Shown piece after piece: positions 16,732-25,775 of a stretch of DNA of 64,000 nt. Numbering within the stretch: position 1 is the stretch's first letter; each line of letters starts with the position of its first letter. The notes under the pieces are model-generated. The model was not told where the DNA came from, did no database searches, and saw nothing but the letters and a program-made list of their open reading frames with translations. The position numbers were made by a program, and so were the translations under genes. The stretch comes from Tenacibaculum sp. (GTDB taxonomy: Bacteria; Bacteroidota; Bacteroidia; Flavobacteriales; Flavobacteriaceae): contig JAKVCX010000009.1 in NCBI GenBank assembly GCA_022448525.1, positions 249,466 to 313,465 on the forward strand. The letters are read 5' to 3'.

Positions 16732-17655
16732 TCAGTTAAATTGTGAAATTATTTTATCTAAAAGTAATGATTTATCAATTAATAATAAACTGAATACACC
16801 TATTAGTAGTAAGATTTTTAGAATGTTATGAAGTAATTGATATTGTTTTTTATTCTTTGCTTTGAATAAATAGAATCCGATAAATATTAAAATAGCTCCG
16901 GCGAAATAGAAATAATATTTCATGTAGGTAATTCCTTTGTAGCTAAACAAAATTACTGTTGGAACGAAAGCGAGCGTTATAAGTAAGGTGATAAATTGTT
17001 TTGTCTTTTTTTCACCATATGCTACAGGGAATGTTTTGTAATTATTAACCATAGCGCCTTTAATATTTTCTAAGTCTTTAATTAATTCCCTAACCATTAT
17101 TACTAAAAATAGGAAAACAGCATGTATAAAAATGATTTGAGAAAAATTTTTGTAATGAATAAAAATTACGAAAAAAGGTAAAATTGTTAGTATTGTTGCT
17201 GAAATTAATCCTATCAAAGGGTATCTTTTTAGTTTATGAGAGTATAACCAAATTCCGAAAATATAAGTCGCAAAAAATATAGCTGCTCTCCAAGAAACCA
17301 ACCAACCAAAACAAAATCCAATAAAGTTGAGCAGAAAATAAAGTGATAGTTTAGTTTCCTGTTTAATTTGAGCGTCCAATCCTGATTTTAATGGACGATT
17401 TATTCTGTCAGCTTTTACGTCGTAAAAATTATTTATAATATAACCAGAAGCAACTACAGAAACTGTTGCCAAAACAAGATATAGTAAATGCCAATCAAAT
17501 AAAACGGGAAAAATAGTTTTCTCTTCGGAAAAAATAAAAATAGCAGCTAAGTATTGTGCAGCAACTAGAACTAAAATATTATAGCCTCTTACTACAGAAA
17601 ATAAGCTTAAAAATTTAATTGCAAGTTTATTTTTATTAGAAGAGATGAAACTCAT
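16732..17655 (-). CDS. UbiA-family prenyltransferase (geranylgeranylglycerol-phosphate type)
   Basis: A 307-residue integral membrane protein with about eight membrane segments. The prenyl-diphosphate binding motif NNFYDVKAD-RINRP is at about 65-80, and a second Asp-rich region 'LIKDLENIKGA' lies near 190. UbiA enzymes attach polyprenyl groups to acceptors. In Bacteroidota the homolog beside mevalonate kinase is usually named geranylgeranylglycerol-phosphate geranylgeranyltransferase, by likeness to archaeal lipid enzymes; the real acceptor is not proven. It follows the mevalonate kinase gene with a 3-base gap. Confidence 0.8.
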   Translation of the reverse strand: MSFISSNKNKLAIKFLSLFSVVRGYNILVLVAAQYLAAIFIFSEEKTIFPVLFDWHLLYLVLATVSVVASGYIINNFYDVKADRINRPLKSGLDAQIKQETKLSLYFLLNFIGFCFGWLVSWRAAIFFATYIFGIWLYSHKLKRYPLIGLISATILTILPFFVIFIHYKNFSQIIFIHAVFLFLVIMVRELIKDLENIKGAMVNNYKTFPVAYGEKKTKQFITLLITLAFVPTVILFSYKGITYMKYYFYFAGAILIFIGFYLFKAKNKKQYQLLHNILKILLLIGVFSLLLIDKSLLLDKIISQFN

Positions 17656-17658
17656 ATA

Positions 17659-18585
17659 TTAAAATCGATAAACGATTTCTAATTTGTAGTTTTTTAAACT
17701 TTCTTTAGCTTTTTCGAAATCTTCAGTGAATCCTAGGATGTAACCGCCACCGCCTGAACCACATAGTTTTAAGTAGTAGTCGTTTGTTAGAATTCCGTTT
17801 TCCCAAACCTTATGAAATGCATTAGGAATCATTGGTTTAAAATTAGCTAAAACAACTTTAGATAACTTTTTTACATTACCAAAAAGAGAAGTTACATTTC
17901 CTTTAAGAAAATCTTCAATACAAGCATCGGTATAAGTAACAAACTCTTCACTTAGCATTTTTCTGAAACCTTCATTTTTCATTTTATTCATGAAAATGTT
18001 TACCATTGGTTCAGTTTCACCTACTTGTTCTGAGTCTAATAAGAAAACAGCTCCTTTACCTTCTTTTTGAGAAGGAATGCCAGTTGCTTCAATGTTTTCC
18101 TTTGAGTTTATTAAAATTGGAATACTTAAATATGAATTTAAAGGATCTAAACCAGAACTTTTTCCATGGAAAAAAGATTCCATCATAGAGAAAATTTCCT
18201 TTAGGTTTATAAGTTTATCTCTTGTTAAGTTTTCTAGAACTGTAATTTTATCTTTGGCATACTTGTCGTAAATTGAGGCAACAAGTGCACCGGAACTACC
18301 AATTCCGTAACCTTGTGGAATAGAAGAGTCGAAATACATCCCTGAAGAGATATCTTCTTTTAAACTATCTAAATCGAATGATACTAACTCCGTATTTAAA
18401 TTCTTCAAATAGTTATAAAATGCATTCAGACTTTCATTAGACTTTTTTGCTTCTCCTGTTAAATTCTGAGCTGTTTTTAAAGCTCCTTTATATGAATTAA
18501 AAGGAATAGCTAAACCTTTTGAATCTTTAATGATTCCGTATTCGCCAAATAATAAAATTTTAGCATAAAAAAGAGGTCCTTTCAT
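17659..18585 (-). CDS. mvk: Mevalonate kinase
   Basis: A 308-residue GHMP kinase. 'AKILLFGEYGIIKDS' at the start and the ATP-binding loop 'PQGYGIGSSGALVA' (90-103) are typical. 'SFFHGKSSGLDPLNSYL' supplies the catalytic Asp, and 'LCGSGGGGYILGF' is the C-terminal GHMP motif. It phosphorylates mevalonate. Flanked by the UbiA enzyme and, through the YwqK-like gene, by diphosphomevalonate decarboxylase, it sits in an isoprenoid operon. Confidence 0.92.
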   Translation of the reverse strand: MKGPLFYAKILLFGEYGIIKDSKGLAIPFNSYKGALKTAQNLTGEAKKSNESLNAFYNYLKNLNTELVSFDLDSLKEDISSGMYFDSSIPQGYGIGSSGALVASIYDKYAKDKITVLENLTRDKLINLKEIFSMMESFFHGKSSGLDPLNSYLSIPILINSKENIEATGIPSQKEGKGAVFLLDSEQVGETEPMVNIFMNKMKNEGFRKMLSEEFVTYTDACIEDFLKGNVTSLFGNVKKLSKVVLANFKPMIPNAFHKVWENGILTNDYYLKLCGSGGGGYILGFTEDFEKAKESLKNYKLEIVYRF

Positions 18586-18631
18586 CTATTTTCCAAGTTT
18601 AAATACAAAGATAAGTATTATTTAGATATTC

Positions 18632-19129
18632 TTAATATTCATTTTTATAAAAGGTTTTCCAAATGCCAACTCTTTCATTGTCTTTGTATTTACCTTTTGT
18701 TTTTATTTTTCCATTTTTATAGAAAGTCTTCCAAATTCCTTGGCGTTTTCCGTTTTTATATCTTCCTTGTTCTTTGAGTTCACCTGACTCATAGAATACT
18801 TTTCGAACACCATCTAGTTTTCCATTTTTGTAATTAGCCTTATGAAATGGTTTTCCATTTTGATGATAATAGGTAACTAATCCATCAAAATTTTCTTTGT
18901 TTGGTTCTTTGATAGTACTAAAACCTTCCATTTGAACTTGACCATTTTTGTAATAGTCAACTATCCAATATCCGCTTTTTACTTTTTTAGGTTGAGGACG
19001 ATAATATACACTATTGCCTTCTGAAGTTTCTTGCCAATTCTTATCAAACCAAACCGTTTTTTGGCCATAACTTGATAGGAAAACAAAACCAACGAGGAAT
19101 AATGTCAGTAATTGAGTAACTTTTTTCAT
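18632..19129 (-). CDS. YwqK-like MORN-repeat protein
   Basis: A 165-residue protein with a signal peptide (about 1-22, ending SSYGQ) and at least four YwqK/MORN-like repeats: 'YYKNGQVQMEG', 'YYHQNGKPFHKANYKNGKLDG', 'FYESGELKEQGRYKNGKRQG' and 'FYKNGKIKTKGKYKDNERVG'. Such proteins are often auto-named antitoxins after B. subtilis YwqK, but no toxin gene is here, so that role is not supported. It lies between the two mevalonate genes on the same strand and is likely exported. Its function is unknown. Confidence 0.8.
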   Translation of the reverse strand: MKKVTQLLTLFLVGFVFLSSYGQKTVWFDKNWQETSEGNSVYYRPQPKKVKSGYWIVDYYKNGQVQMEGFSTIKEPNKENFDGLVTYYHQNGKPFHKANYKNGKLDGVRKVFYESGELKEQGRYKNGKRQGIWKTFYKNGKIKTKGKYKDNERVGIWKTFYKNEY

Positions 19130-19149
19130 GATGTAAGGGGATAAATTGG

Positions 19150-20229
19150 TTACATGTTTTTTGCACCTAAACCGGTACTATCACAAATATAGTGATTTTT
19201 TTGGCAATATGTCTTTAACTTATTGTCTATGAGTTTTTTAATGTTTTCTTTTTCTTGTTCAGGATATAGCAAGTGTACGTTAGCTCCAGCATCTAGAGTA
19301 AAACAAACATTACTATTTGTTTCTTCGCGGTATTTCCAAATTTCATTAATAATATTCAAAGTGTTTGGCTTCATTAAAATAAAATATGGATTGCTTGTGA
19401 GCATCATTGCGTGAAGAGTCAATGCTTCGCTTTCGACCAGATTAATGAATTCTTTGATTTCTCCAGACTGTAATATTTTAGATAATTTACTCAAATTATC
19501 ATTTGCTTGTTTAAAACGATTTTCTGCATAAGGATGATTATGCATTAAATTGTGTCCAACAGTACTAGATACTTGTTTTTCACCTTTATCTACTAATAAA
19601 ATAGTGTCCTGGTAATTCTGGAAAATTTTATGAACGTGGTAAGGGAATTTTACGCCAAATAAATCTGAACTTCCTTCAATTTCTGGATGTTCTCCCCAAA
19701 CAACTAATGGTCCTTCAATGCTGCGGCTTGCACTTCCGGATCCTAATCTTGCCAGGAATGAAGCTTTTTGGTTTAGGAAATCTTCAGTCATGTTTGGGTT
19801 TAGTTCTTTTTCTAAACTCAATAAACACATAGCAATAGCGCTCATTCCACTTGCAGATGATGCAATTCCACTACTATGAGGAAAAGAATTTTCAGAATTT
19901 ATAATCATTTCGTAGTCGAATATATAAGAACAGTATTCTTTAATTCTCTCGAAAAATTTAGCGATTTTCGGTTTGAAATCATCTTTCTTCTTTCCTTCAA
20001 AATAGAGTTCGAATTGTGGATCTTTACTTCTTGAAATTTTTGTAAACTTAATTTCGGTAGTCGTATGACAATTATTTAAGGTAAAGCTGATTGACGCATT
20101 TTTTGGTAGTTGAGGTTCACTTTTTCCCCAATATTTCACTAATGCAATGTTACTTGGAGTTTGCCAAGTAAAAGAAGCTTTCTCAAGAGTTTCAGTTGTT
20201 CCTTTAAAAGTAAAGTCTGTCGTATTCAA
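19150..20229 (-). CDS. mvaD: Diphosphomevalonate decarboxylase
   Basis: A 359-residue GHMP-superfamily enzyme. 'PSNIALVKYWGK' (25-36) is the family's N-terminal signature, 'SSGIASSASGMSA' is the ATP loop, and 'GSGSASRSIEGPLVVWG' carries the substrate-binding Ser/Arg. A later 'TLDAGANVHLLY' supplies the conserved Asp region. It makes isopentenyl diphosphate with loss of CO2. It heads the operon that continues to the YwqK-like gene, mevalonate kinase and UbiA. Confidence 0.95.
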   Translation of the reverse strand: MNTTDFTFKGTTETLEKASFTWQTPSNIALVKYWGKSEPQLPKNASISFTLNNCHTTTEIKFTKISRSKDPQFELYFEGKKKDDFKPKIAKFFERIKEYCSYIFDYEMIINSENSFPHSSGIASSASGMSAIAMCLLSLEKELNPNMTEDFLNQKASFLARLGSGSASRSIEGPLVVWGEHPEIEGSSDLFGVKFPYHVHKIFQNYQDTILLVDKGEKQVSSTVGHNLMHNHPYAENRFKQANDNLSKLSKILQSGEIKEFINLVESEALTLHAMMLTSNPYFILMKPNTLNIINEIWKYREETNSNVCFTLDAGANVHLLYPEQEKENIKKLIDNKLKTYCQKNHYICDSTGLGAKNM

Positions 20230-20261
20230 AATTCAAATTTTTTGTAAAGATAGAGCTTAGC

Positions 20262-20969
20262 TTACATTTCAGCTAATTTTTGTAAAACACTTTCCTTATA
20301 GCTTCTACTTATAGGTAAGGCTTTTTTGGAAACCTCTATAAATTCATTGGTGTAAGAATGAATTTTGTCAATTGAAATTATGTAAGATCTGTGTATTCGT
20401 ATAAAAAGGTTTTGTGGAAGTTTGTCATTTATATTACTGATAGTTTCTCTTGTAACTATAACTTCGTTATTTAAATAAATTTTGATGTAATCACTCAGGC
20501 TTTCAATGTAAAGTATGTCATTAAAAGATACTTTAATCATTTTTCGTTCGGATCGAATAAATAAGAAATGGCTTTTTTGTTCTTGATTGAAATTTGCGCT
20601 AACAAGTTGACTTTCTTTTGGTAATTTCTCGATGGCTTGTAAAAAACGATCAAAAGCAATCGGTTTTAAAAGATAATCAATAACATTCAAGTTAAAACCG
20701 TCAATTGCATAATCTCTATATGCAGTGGTGAATATAATATGTGCTTTTTTATTGATGATTTTTGCTAGACTCAATCCATTAATTTCAGGCATATTAATAT
20801 CTAAGAAATAAAGATCAACATTATCTTTTTGTTCAAAATTCAGGACTTCAACTGCGTTTTGAAAACTTCCAAGTAGTTTTAAATTTGGAGTTTTTTCGAT
20901 AAAACTTTCTATAATTTCTCGTGCAATTGGTTCGTCATCCACAACAACACACCGGTACATGTTATTCAT
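20262..20969 (-). CDS. LytTR-family response regulator
   Basis: A 235-residue regulator. The receiver domain (about 5-120) has the acidic pair DD (11-12), phospho-acceptor Asp 57 in 'YFLDINMPEING' and Lys near 'YLLKPIAF'. The LytTR DNA-binding domain (about 140-233) shows 'DILYIESLSDYIKIY' and 'IRIHRSYIISIDKI'. LytTR proteins usually bind paired direct repeats. The gene overlaps the sensor kinase by 8 bases, so the two form a pair; the regulon is not visible. Confidence 0.92.
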   Translation of the reverse strand: MNNMYRCVVVDDEPIAREIIESFIEKTPNLKLLGSFQNAVEVLNFEQKDNVDLYFLDINMPEINGLSLAKIINKKAHIIFTTAYRDYAIDGFNLNVIDYLLKPIAFDRFLQAIEKLPKESQLVSANFNQEQKSHFLFIRSERKMIKVSFNDILYIESLSDYIKIYLNNEVIVTRETISNINDKLPQNLFIRIHRSYIISIDKIHSYTNEFIEVSKKALPISRSYKESVLQKLAEM

Positions 20970-22020
20970 TTTTAATAGGAATTTTTAGAAAGGTTTTAAA
21001 TTCATCTTTTTCTTTTGAAATTTTAAAATCAAACTGATCATTAAAAAGTTTGGATAATCTTTCCTTAATATTTGTTAAGCCGATTCCAGTTTTTTCAGTT
21101 GGTTTATTATTTGATGAGTTTGAACATGAAAAAGTTAAGAAATCTTCTTTTAGTTGAATGTCTAATGAGATATTTAAAACCCCATTTTTTCGAGCACCAT
21201 GTTTAAAGGCGTTTTCTACAAAAGGCAATAGAAGCATCGGTGGTACAAGAATGCTGTGCGTATTTTTTGGAGCATTAAATTCAATATCTAAATTATCACC
21301 AAACCTTATTTTTTCTAAGGATATGTAATTTTTAATGTGCTGAATTTCATCTTCCAAAAGAACTTTTGGTTTGTTTACTTGGTAAAGTATGTAATCTAAT
21401 AAACCAGAAAGTTTTAAAATAACTTCTGATGTTTTTTCTGATCTTTTTAAGGCAAAACCATATAGTGTATTTAACGTGTTAAATAGAAAATGCGGATGGA
21501 TTTGCATCTTCAAATATTTCAACTCTTGTTCCTTTAATCGAAGTTGAGTAGCTAAAAATTTATTTCGAAGGTCTTCACTTTTTAAAGCGGTTTGATAACT
21601 ATTAATTAGTAATCCTAGTACAATTACAATTAAGGTTATAAAATAAACTCCAAAAATAATATAAGGTACTGTTTTCGTGAGTGGATTGGCGTCTTTAATA
21701 ACTAATTCATGAGACAAAACCATTCCGTAAAATATAGAAAGAGCAATAAAAAAGAAGGAAACAATAAAGGTGTAAATCGAATATAACCCGAATAAAAAGT
21801 GTTTTTTGGTGAGTAAATATTTAGGAATTAGAAAGTAAAAAAAGAAGTATCCCAATGTGATTGTGATCGGCATTAAATAAAAAGCAAAATTGTTTATGTA
21901 AGCAGTATTTGTACTTCCATAACCCAAGTAATAAGTAAAAAAGAAATACACACCAATCCAAAACAAAATATGAATAACTATGCGAGTAAATTCTTTCAAA
22001 AATAATTTTGCTCTCTTCAT
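20962..22020 (-). CDS. LytS/YehU-type sensor histidine kinase
   Basis: A 352-residue membrane kinase with four membrane segments in the first 140 residues and no extracellular sensor domain. A short coiled coil follows (about 145-172). The His_kinase domain holds 'IHPHFLFNTLN', with the acceptor His near 177, and the ATPase part carries 'LPFVENAFKHGARKNG' and 'GIGLTNIKERL'. It would phosphorylate the overlapping LytTR regulator. The signal is unknown; a membrane-embedded sensor fold suggests a membrane or small-molecule cue. Confidence 0.92.
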   Translation of the reverse strand: MKRAKLFLKEFTRIVIHILFWIGVYFFFTYYLGYGSTNTAYINNFAFYLMPITITLGYFFFYFLIPKYLLTKKHFLFGLYSIYTFIVSFFFIALSIFYGMVLSHELVIKDANPLTKTVPYIIFGVYFITLIVIVLGLLINSYQTALKSEDLRNKFLATQLRLKEQELKYLKMQIHPHFLFNTLNTLYGFALKRSEKTSEVILKLSGLLDYILYQVNKPKVLLEDEIQHIKNYISLEKIRFGDNLDIEFNAPKNTHSILVPPMLLLPFVENAFKHGARKNGVLNISLDIQLKEDFLTFSCSNSSNNKPTEKTGIGLTNIKERLSKLFNDQFDFKISKEKDEFKTFLKIPIKNE

Positions 22021-22183
22021 TAATGCAATATTAATTTTTTTGAGTTAATATAAGAATACTTGCGACGAAATTCAGGTTTTCTTCTGTTTTCTACCTAATT
22101 GCTAAAAGACTAATTAATCTTGTTGAGTTTATTGTTAGATTTGTTATTCGTCGAAATGAAAATTATTGGAGTAACCTTGCACA

Positions 22184-22191
22184 TACTTTTG
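22184..22191 (+). promoter_or_regulatory. Promoter -7 box of the MotA/ExbB-like gene
   Basis: TACTTTTG matches TAnnTTTG, with no clear -33 box. Its position favours the ATG at 22219 over an in-frame ATG at 22120. Confidence 0.45.
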
Positions 22192-22218
22192 AAGCATATT
22201 AATTTAAAACAGAATACT

Positions 22219-22593
22219 ATGAACTTTTTAATTTTAGGAGAGCTTTTTAAAAGAATGAACGAAGGAGGGCCAATATTTATGTATCCTTTATTCCTTTTAT
22301 TATTAACATGTATCGGACTTTCAGTGAAAGCATTTTTGAAAGGAGATTCGAATAATAAAATCAAAGAAATAATAAGTCATTTGAGTTTGTTTGCTCTGGT
22401 TTGGGGATTTTTAGGAATGATGATAGGTTTAATTGGAGCTTTTGATGCAATGTCGGATGCTAGTAAAAATATTGCAGCACCAATACTTGCAGGAGGTTTA
22501 AAAATTGGTTTGTTATCTCCAGTATTTGGAATGTTTGTCTTTATAATTGCCAGATTAAGTCTTATTGGACTAACTATTAAAAATAAGAACTAA
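22219..22593 (+). CDS. Short MotA/TolQ/ExbB-like membrane protein
   Basis: Starting at the ATG at 22219 the protein has 124 residues and three membrane segments. The last two, 'LVWGFLGMMIGLIGAFDAM' and 'LAGGLKIGLLSPVFGMFVF', resemble the channel-forming helices of ExbB/TolQ/MotA. The protein is about half the usual ExbB length, lacking most of the cytoplasmic part, and no ExbD/TolR partner lies nearby. It could be a stand-alone variant of the proton-channel fold; ion transport is unproven. A longer frame from 22120 exists but begins upstream of the likely promoter. Confidence 0.75.
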   Translation: MNFLILGELFKRMNEGGPIFMYPLFLLLLTCIGLSVKAFLKGDSNNKIKEIISHLSLFALVWGFLGMMIGLIGAFDAMSDASKNIAAPILAGGLKIGLLSPVFGMFVFIIARLSLIGLTIKNKN

Positions 22594-22604
22594 AGCTTTT
22601 TAAT

Positions 22605-23660
22605 ATGGTTTTAGAGACTGTTGTAAAAAGATTTTCAATCTTAATAGGATGTCTATGTCTTTTTGTGAGTTGTGATAAAAAACAAACTCTCGATAATTTA
22701 CTCTTAGAGATGGAAACACAGAAAGAGGCTATGGGAACTATTTCTATTTTTAAAGATGGAAATGAAATATATAATACTTCTTTTGGTTACAAAAAACTTG
22801 AAAGTAAAAAGAGAGCTGACGAAAATACTCGCTATTGGATTGGTTCGGTATCCAAAACTTATACGGCTACGATTGTTCTACAATTGATTGAGGAAGGAAA
22901 GATTTCGTACAATAGAAAGTTGGGTGAGTTTTTTCCAAGTATTGTGAATGCAAATGAGATTACAATTAAAGATTTGTTATTGCACAGATCCGGTTTACAT
23001 AATGTAACCAATGATCCTTCTTTTGAAGTTTGGATTGCAGAACCTCGAGACAGAAAAGAAATGATTTCGCGAATCAAGAAGTTTAATCCGGATTTTAAAC
23101 CGAATAAAATGACTAAATATTCGAATACAAATTATGTTTTACTGTCTTACATTTTAGAAGATCTGGAGCAAAAACCTTTTGAAGAAATTTTAGAGGAAAG
23201 AATTTTCAAGAAGCTTAACCTTCAGAGAACATCATTTAATGATACGCTGAATTTAGCCAACAATGAGGCAATGGATTATTTTCCTGAAAACGGAAAATGG
23301 TCACCAATTGTGTATCAAACGAATTTAACCGGTACAATGGGAGCGGGTGGAATTATTTCCACAGCGAGAGAGGTAAATGTTTTTTATAGTGAATTGTTTG
23401 GTGGTAAATTTCTTTCTGCAGAAACTTTGAAAACAATGACAACACCTATAGGAGATGACTTTGGAATGGGAATCGCTGTGAGTACTATGAAAGGATATGA
23501 TATTTATGGCCATACAGGAAGAATTGATGGTTTTAGATCTATGGCGGCATATTTCCCTGAAGAAAAATTATCAATAGCATTAACTTTTAATTGTGGGAAA
23601 GGTTCTATGGCAAAGAAAATGAAACGGGTTTTAAACGCGTATCGATATACGTTTAAGTAG
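22605..23660 (+). CDS. Serine hydrolase lipoprotein of the beta-lactamase/PBP-like family
   Basis: A 351-residue protein with a lipobox (LFVSC, Cys 23). The class C-type active-site residues are present: S-x-x-K as SVSK (81-84), Y-x-N as YSN (172-174) and HTG in 'YGHTGRIDG' near 305. Members include esterases, D-amino peptidases and transpeptidase relatives, so the substrate cannot be named. It follows the MotA-like gene after 11 bases. The lipoprotein should be in the envelope. Confidence 0.88.
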   Translation: MVLETVVKRFSILIGCLCLFVSCDKKQTLDNLLLEMETQKEAMGTISIFKDGNEIYNTSFGYKKLESKKRADENTRYWIGSVSKTYTATIVLQLIEEGKISYNRKLGEFFPSIVNANEITIKDLLLHRSGLHNVTNDPSFEVWIAEPRDRKEMISRIKKFNPDFKPNKMTKYSNTNYVLLSYILEDLEQKPFEEILEERIFKKLNLQRTSFNDTLNLANNEAMDYFPENGKWSPIVYQTNLTGTMGAGGIISTAREVNVFYSELFGGKFLSAETLKTMTTPIGDDFGMGIAVSTMKGYDIYGHTGRIDGFRSMAAYFPEEKLSIALTFNCGKGSMAKKMKRVLNAYRYTFK

Positions 23661-23709
23661 ATTTAATTAAGAATGCTCAATTCAGAAATGAATTGGGTAT
23701 TTTTGCATT

Positions 23710-23946
23710 ATGGAACGAAAAATTAAATTGATTTGGGACTTCAAAGGTCCGGATGCATTAGAAACTGCAAAACATCATTGTATTCATTTAAAAGAATTTG
23801 CTCAAATTGACAATCTGAATTATCACGAAGTAGCATATAACGAATTGAACGAAATGTACACAATGGCTTTCATAACAGTAGATGAATCTAATATGAAAAT
23901 TTTTCGTGATGCTTTAAAACCTCACCGAGGCGAACTTGCTGATTAA
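23710..23946 (+). CDS. Conserved small hypothetical protein (78 aa)
   Basis: A soluble 78-residue protein starting MERKIKLIWDFKGPDALETAKHH, with His- and Tyr-containing segments and no signal peptide. I recognise it only as a type of short uncharacterised flavobacterial protein. A TATTTTTG box ends 5 bases before the ATG, which would give an almost leaderless mRNA. Its stop overlaps the convergent sterol desaturase stop by 4 bases. Confidence 0.7.
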   Translation: MERKIKLIWDFKGPDALETAKHHCIHLKEFAQIDNLNYHEVAYNELNEMYTMAFITVDESNMKIFRDALKPHRGELAD

Positions 23947-24713
23947 TTCACTTGTTTATTCGTGGTTTTTTCGAAAGTAGTGTCGTAATCTTCGCGAATA
24001 GTTCCCATAATTCTATCCCAGAAAAGGAAATATAAACCGTAGTTGCCATTGAATCTTTTATGATGTAAATTGTGAGATACAGACGTGTTTATCCATCTTC
24101 CAACGAATGTTTTATGAAATCCCTTTGGGTATAATTCAAAACCTAAATGTCCATAAACGTTGTAAATTATCTGGAAAAGGAAAAAGAATCCAAAAGCAGA
24201 AATATGTACAGGTAAGGTAAAAGCTATAATTGGAGCAATTAAAGCTTCTAAAAATCCTTCAAGAGGATGAAAAGCGTAAGCAGTCCAAGGAGAAGGATTG
24301 GTAGATTTATGATGAATTAAATGAACCTTTCTGTAGAGTTTAGGATGATGCATCATTCTGTGCATCCAGTAAAAATATGTGTCATGAATGAAAAGCATCC
24401 AAATCCAACTGAATATGTAATAACCAACGCTATGTTCACTAAAGTCAAAATATATGTTCGTGTAAGAAATTAGGTAAAAGAAAATAACTAATGAAACTGT
24501 AGCGAATATTGATACAGAAATCAAGGAATATCCAATATCTCTTTTATAGTCCTTTAACTTTGGAAGCTTCTTTTGAATTTTTCGAAACCAAAAAGGCTTT
24601 TTAAACAAAACGTAAAAAAGAATAAACGCTATACTCGCTGTTAAAAAATATCTACTTAATATAACGTAACCTCCATTCAGCCAGTAATCTAAAAAGTTGT
24701 CACTTTGAATCAT
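23943..24713 (-). CDS. Sterol desaturase / fatty acid hydroxylase family enzyme
   Basis: A 256-residue membrane protein with about four membrane segments and the eight-His di-iron pattern: 'HDTYFYWMHRMMHH', 'HLIHHKSTNPSPW' and 'VSHNLHHKRFNGNYG'. The family hydroxylates or desaturates lipids (sterols, fatty acids, carotenoids, sphingoid bases) in membranes using O2. In flavobacteria likely substrates are hydroxy fatty acids or carotenoids, which is inference. Confidence 0.88.
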   Translation of the reverse strand: MIQSDNFLDYWLNGGYVILSRYFLTASIAFILFYVLFKKPFWFRKIQKKLPKLKDYKRDIGYSLISVSIFATVSLVIFFYLISYTNIYFDFSEHSVGYYIFSWIWMLFIHDTYFYWMHRMMHHPKLYRKVHLIHHKSTNPSPWTAYAFHPLEGFLEALIAPIIAFTLPVHISAFGFFFLFQIIYNVYGHLGFELYPKGFHKTFVGRWINTSVSHNLHHKRFNGNYGLYFLFWDRIMGTIREDYDTTFEKTTNKQVN

Positions 24714-24841
24714 GTAATAAAAATAAGTGGAATTAAATTTTTATCAAAATCCGACGTTAAAGATTTGAGGAATTTAACTTGTTAGGTTTAAGGTTCTTTT
24801 TAAGTTAAAATATTGTATTTTGTAAGTTATATTAAGTTTTT

Positions 24842-25459
24842 ATGTTTAAAAAATTGTCACTTTTCGGTTTGTTTATTGTAGTTGGAGGTTATGCGCAGCA
24901 TGACTTTTCTACTTACAATGCGCATAAATCGTTATTAAAATCGATTAAAGTAAGTGATGAGGTTATTGAAGGTAGAACGGCTTTTTTTGAGAAACAAGCG
25001 GAAGAAAAACCATTAATGTTTCAAAAAACAAGAGTTAGAATCGGAGAGCTAAATCGTTTGGCAAATAATCTTTCAAAGTTTATTGTAAATACACAAAAAG
25101 AAGTAAATACGGAACGTGTTATTTATGATTTACTGGATGAAGATTTTTACCGAAAAATTTTATTTAAACATAACGGAAGCTTAACAAAAGAGGGTAAGAA
25201 GCTGAAAATAAAAATCGATAGCTTGTACGATATATCAATTCGTGTAAATGTGCATCGATTATCTCAGTTAGAAAATTTTTCAGAAGATCATTTTAAAACT
25301 AATGGAGAATATTATGATCACGATGGCAATCAAATATCTTATTTCGATCAGCTTTTTTACGATAAAACAAATTACGGAATCATGATGTCTATGAATTATT
25401 TGTTACTAGATATCAAAACATTTCAATTGCTGTATTACGGTACAGTAATGAGTTATTAA
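24842..25459 (+). CDS. Secreted hypothetical protein (205 aa)
   Basis: A signal peptide (about 1-18, ending GGYAQ) precedes a helical, charged protein with no recognisable motif. There are no internal membrane segments and no Cys. The next gene begins 18 bases after its stop on the same strand. Function unknown. Confidence 0.65.
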   Translation: MFKKLSLFGLFIVVGGYAQHDFSTYNAHKSLLKSIKVSDEVIEGRTAFFEKQAEEKPLMFQKTRVRIGELNRLANNLSKFIVNTQKEVNTERVIYDLLDEDFYRKILFKHNGSLTKEGKKLKIKIDSLYDISIRVNVHRLSQLENFSEDHFKTNGEYYDHDGNQISYFDQLFYDKTNYGIMMSMNYLLLDIKTFQLLYYGTVMSY

Positions 25460-25477
25460 TTTTTAAAACAAACCAAT

Positions 25478-25771
25478 ATGTATTTAATTAATTTACAAGC
25501 AGAGCCTAAAAAAGGAACAGAGTATTATGAAAAAGTAGCAGGTGCTTTTGTAAGTGTTTACATTGATTATGCAGACGCAGAAGGAGCTATTCATTTAGCA
25601 AAATACTATACAGAAGAAGAAGGCTGGAAAGTAGATAATGTAGATGATGAATTTTTTGAAATTGAAGATGAAAAAGAATTAGACAAAGAAAACCGTGAAT
25701 TCTATGACGAAGCCAAAGAATACGGATATACAATGGTATTTAATTGTTATGAGTCTGACGAAGAAGAATAA
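25478..25771 (+). CDS. Acidic hypothetical protein (97 aa)
   Basis: A strongly acidic 97-residue cytosolic protein starting MYLINLQAEPKKGTEYYEKV, with a Glu/Asp-rich second half and C terminus ending ESDEEE. No family recognised. It may be co-transcribed with the preceding secreted protein gene and converges on the flavoprotein gene with a 4-base gap. Confidence 0.7.
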   Translation: MYLINLQAEPKKGTEYYEKVAGAFVSVYIDYADAEGAIHLAKYYTEEEGWKVDNVDDEFFEIEDEKELDKENREFYDEAKEYGYTMVFNCYESDEEE

Positions 25772-25775
25772 ACTA

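Noticed and set aside
18632..19129. YwqK-like gene as half of a toxin-antitoxin system
   Set aside because: No toxin gene is adjacent, and the protein carries a signal peptide. The antitoxin label would come only from name transfer.
22120..22218. Extended N terminus of the MotA-like protein
   Set aside because: The extra 33 residues precede a TACTTTTG promoter box and do not match the family; the ATG at 22219 is better.
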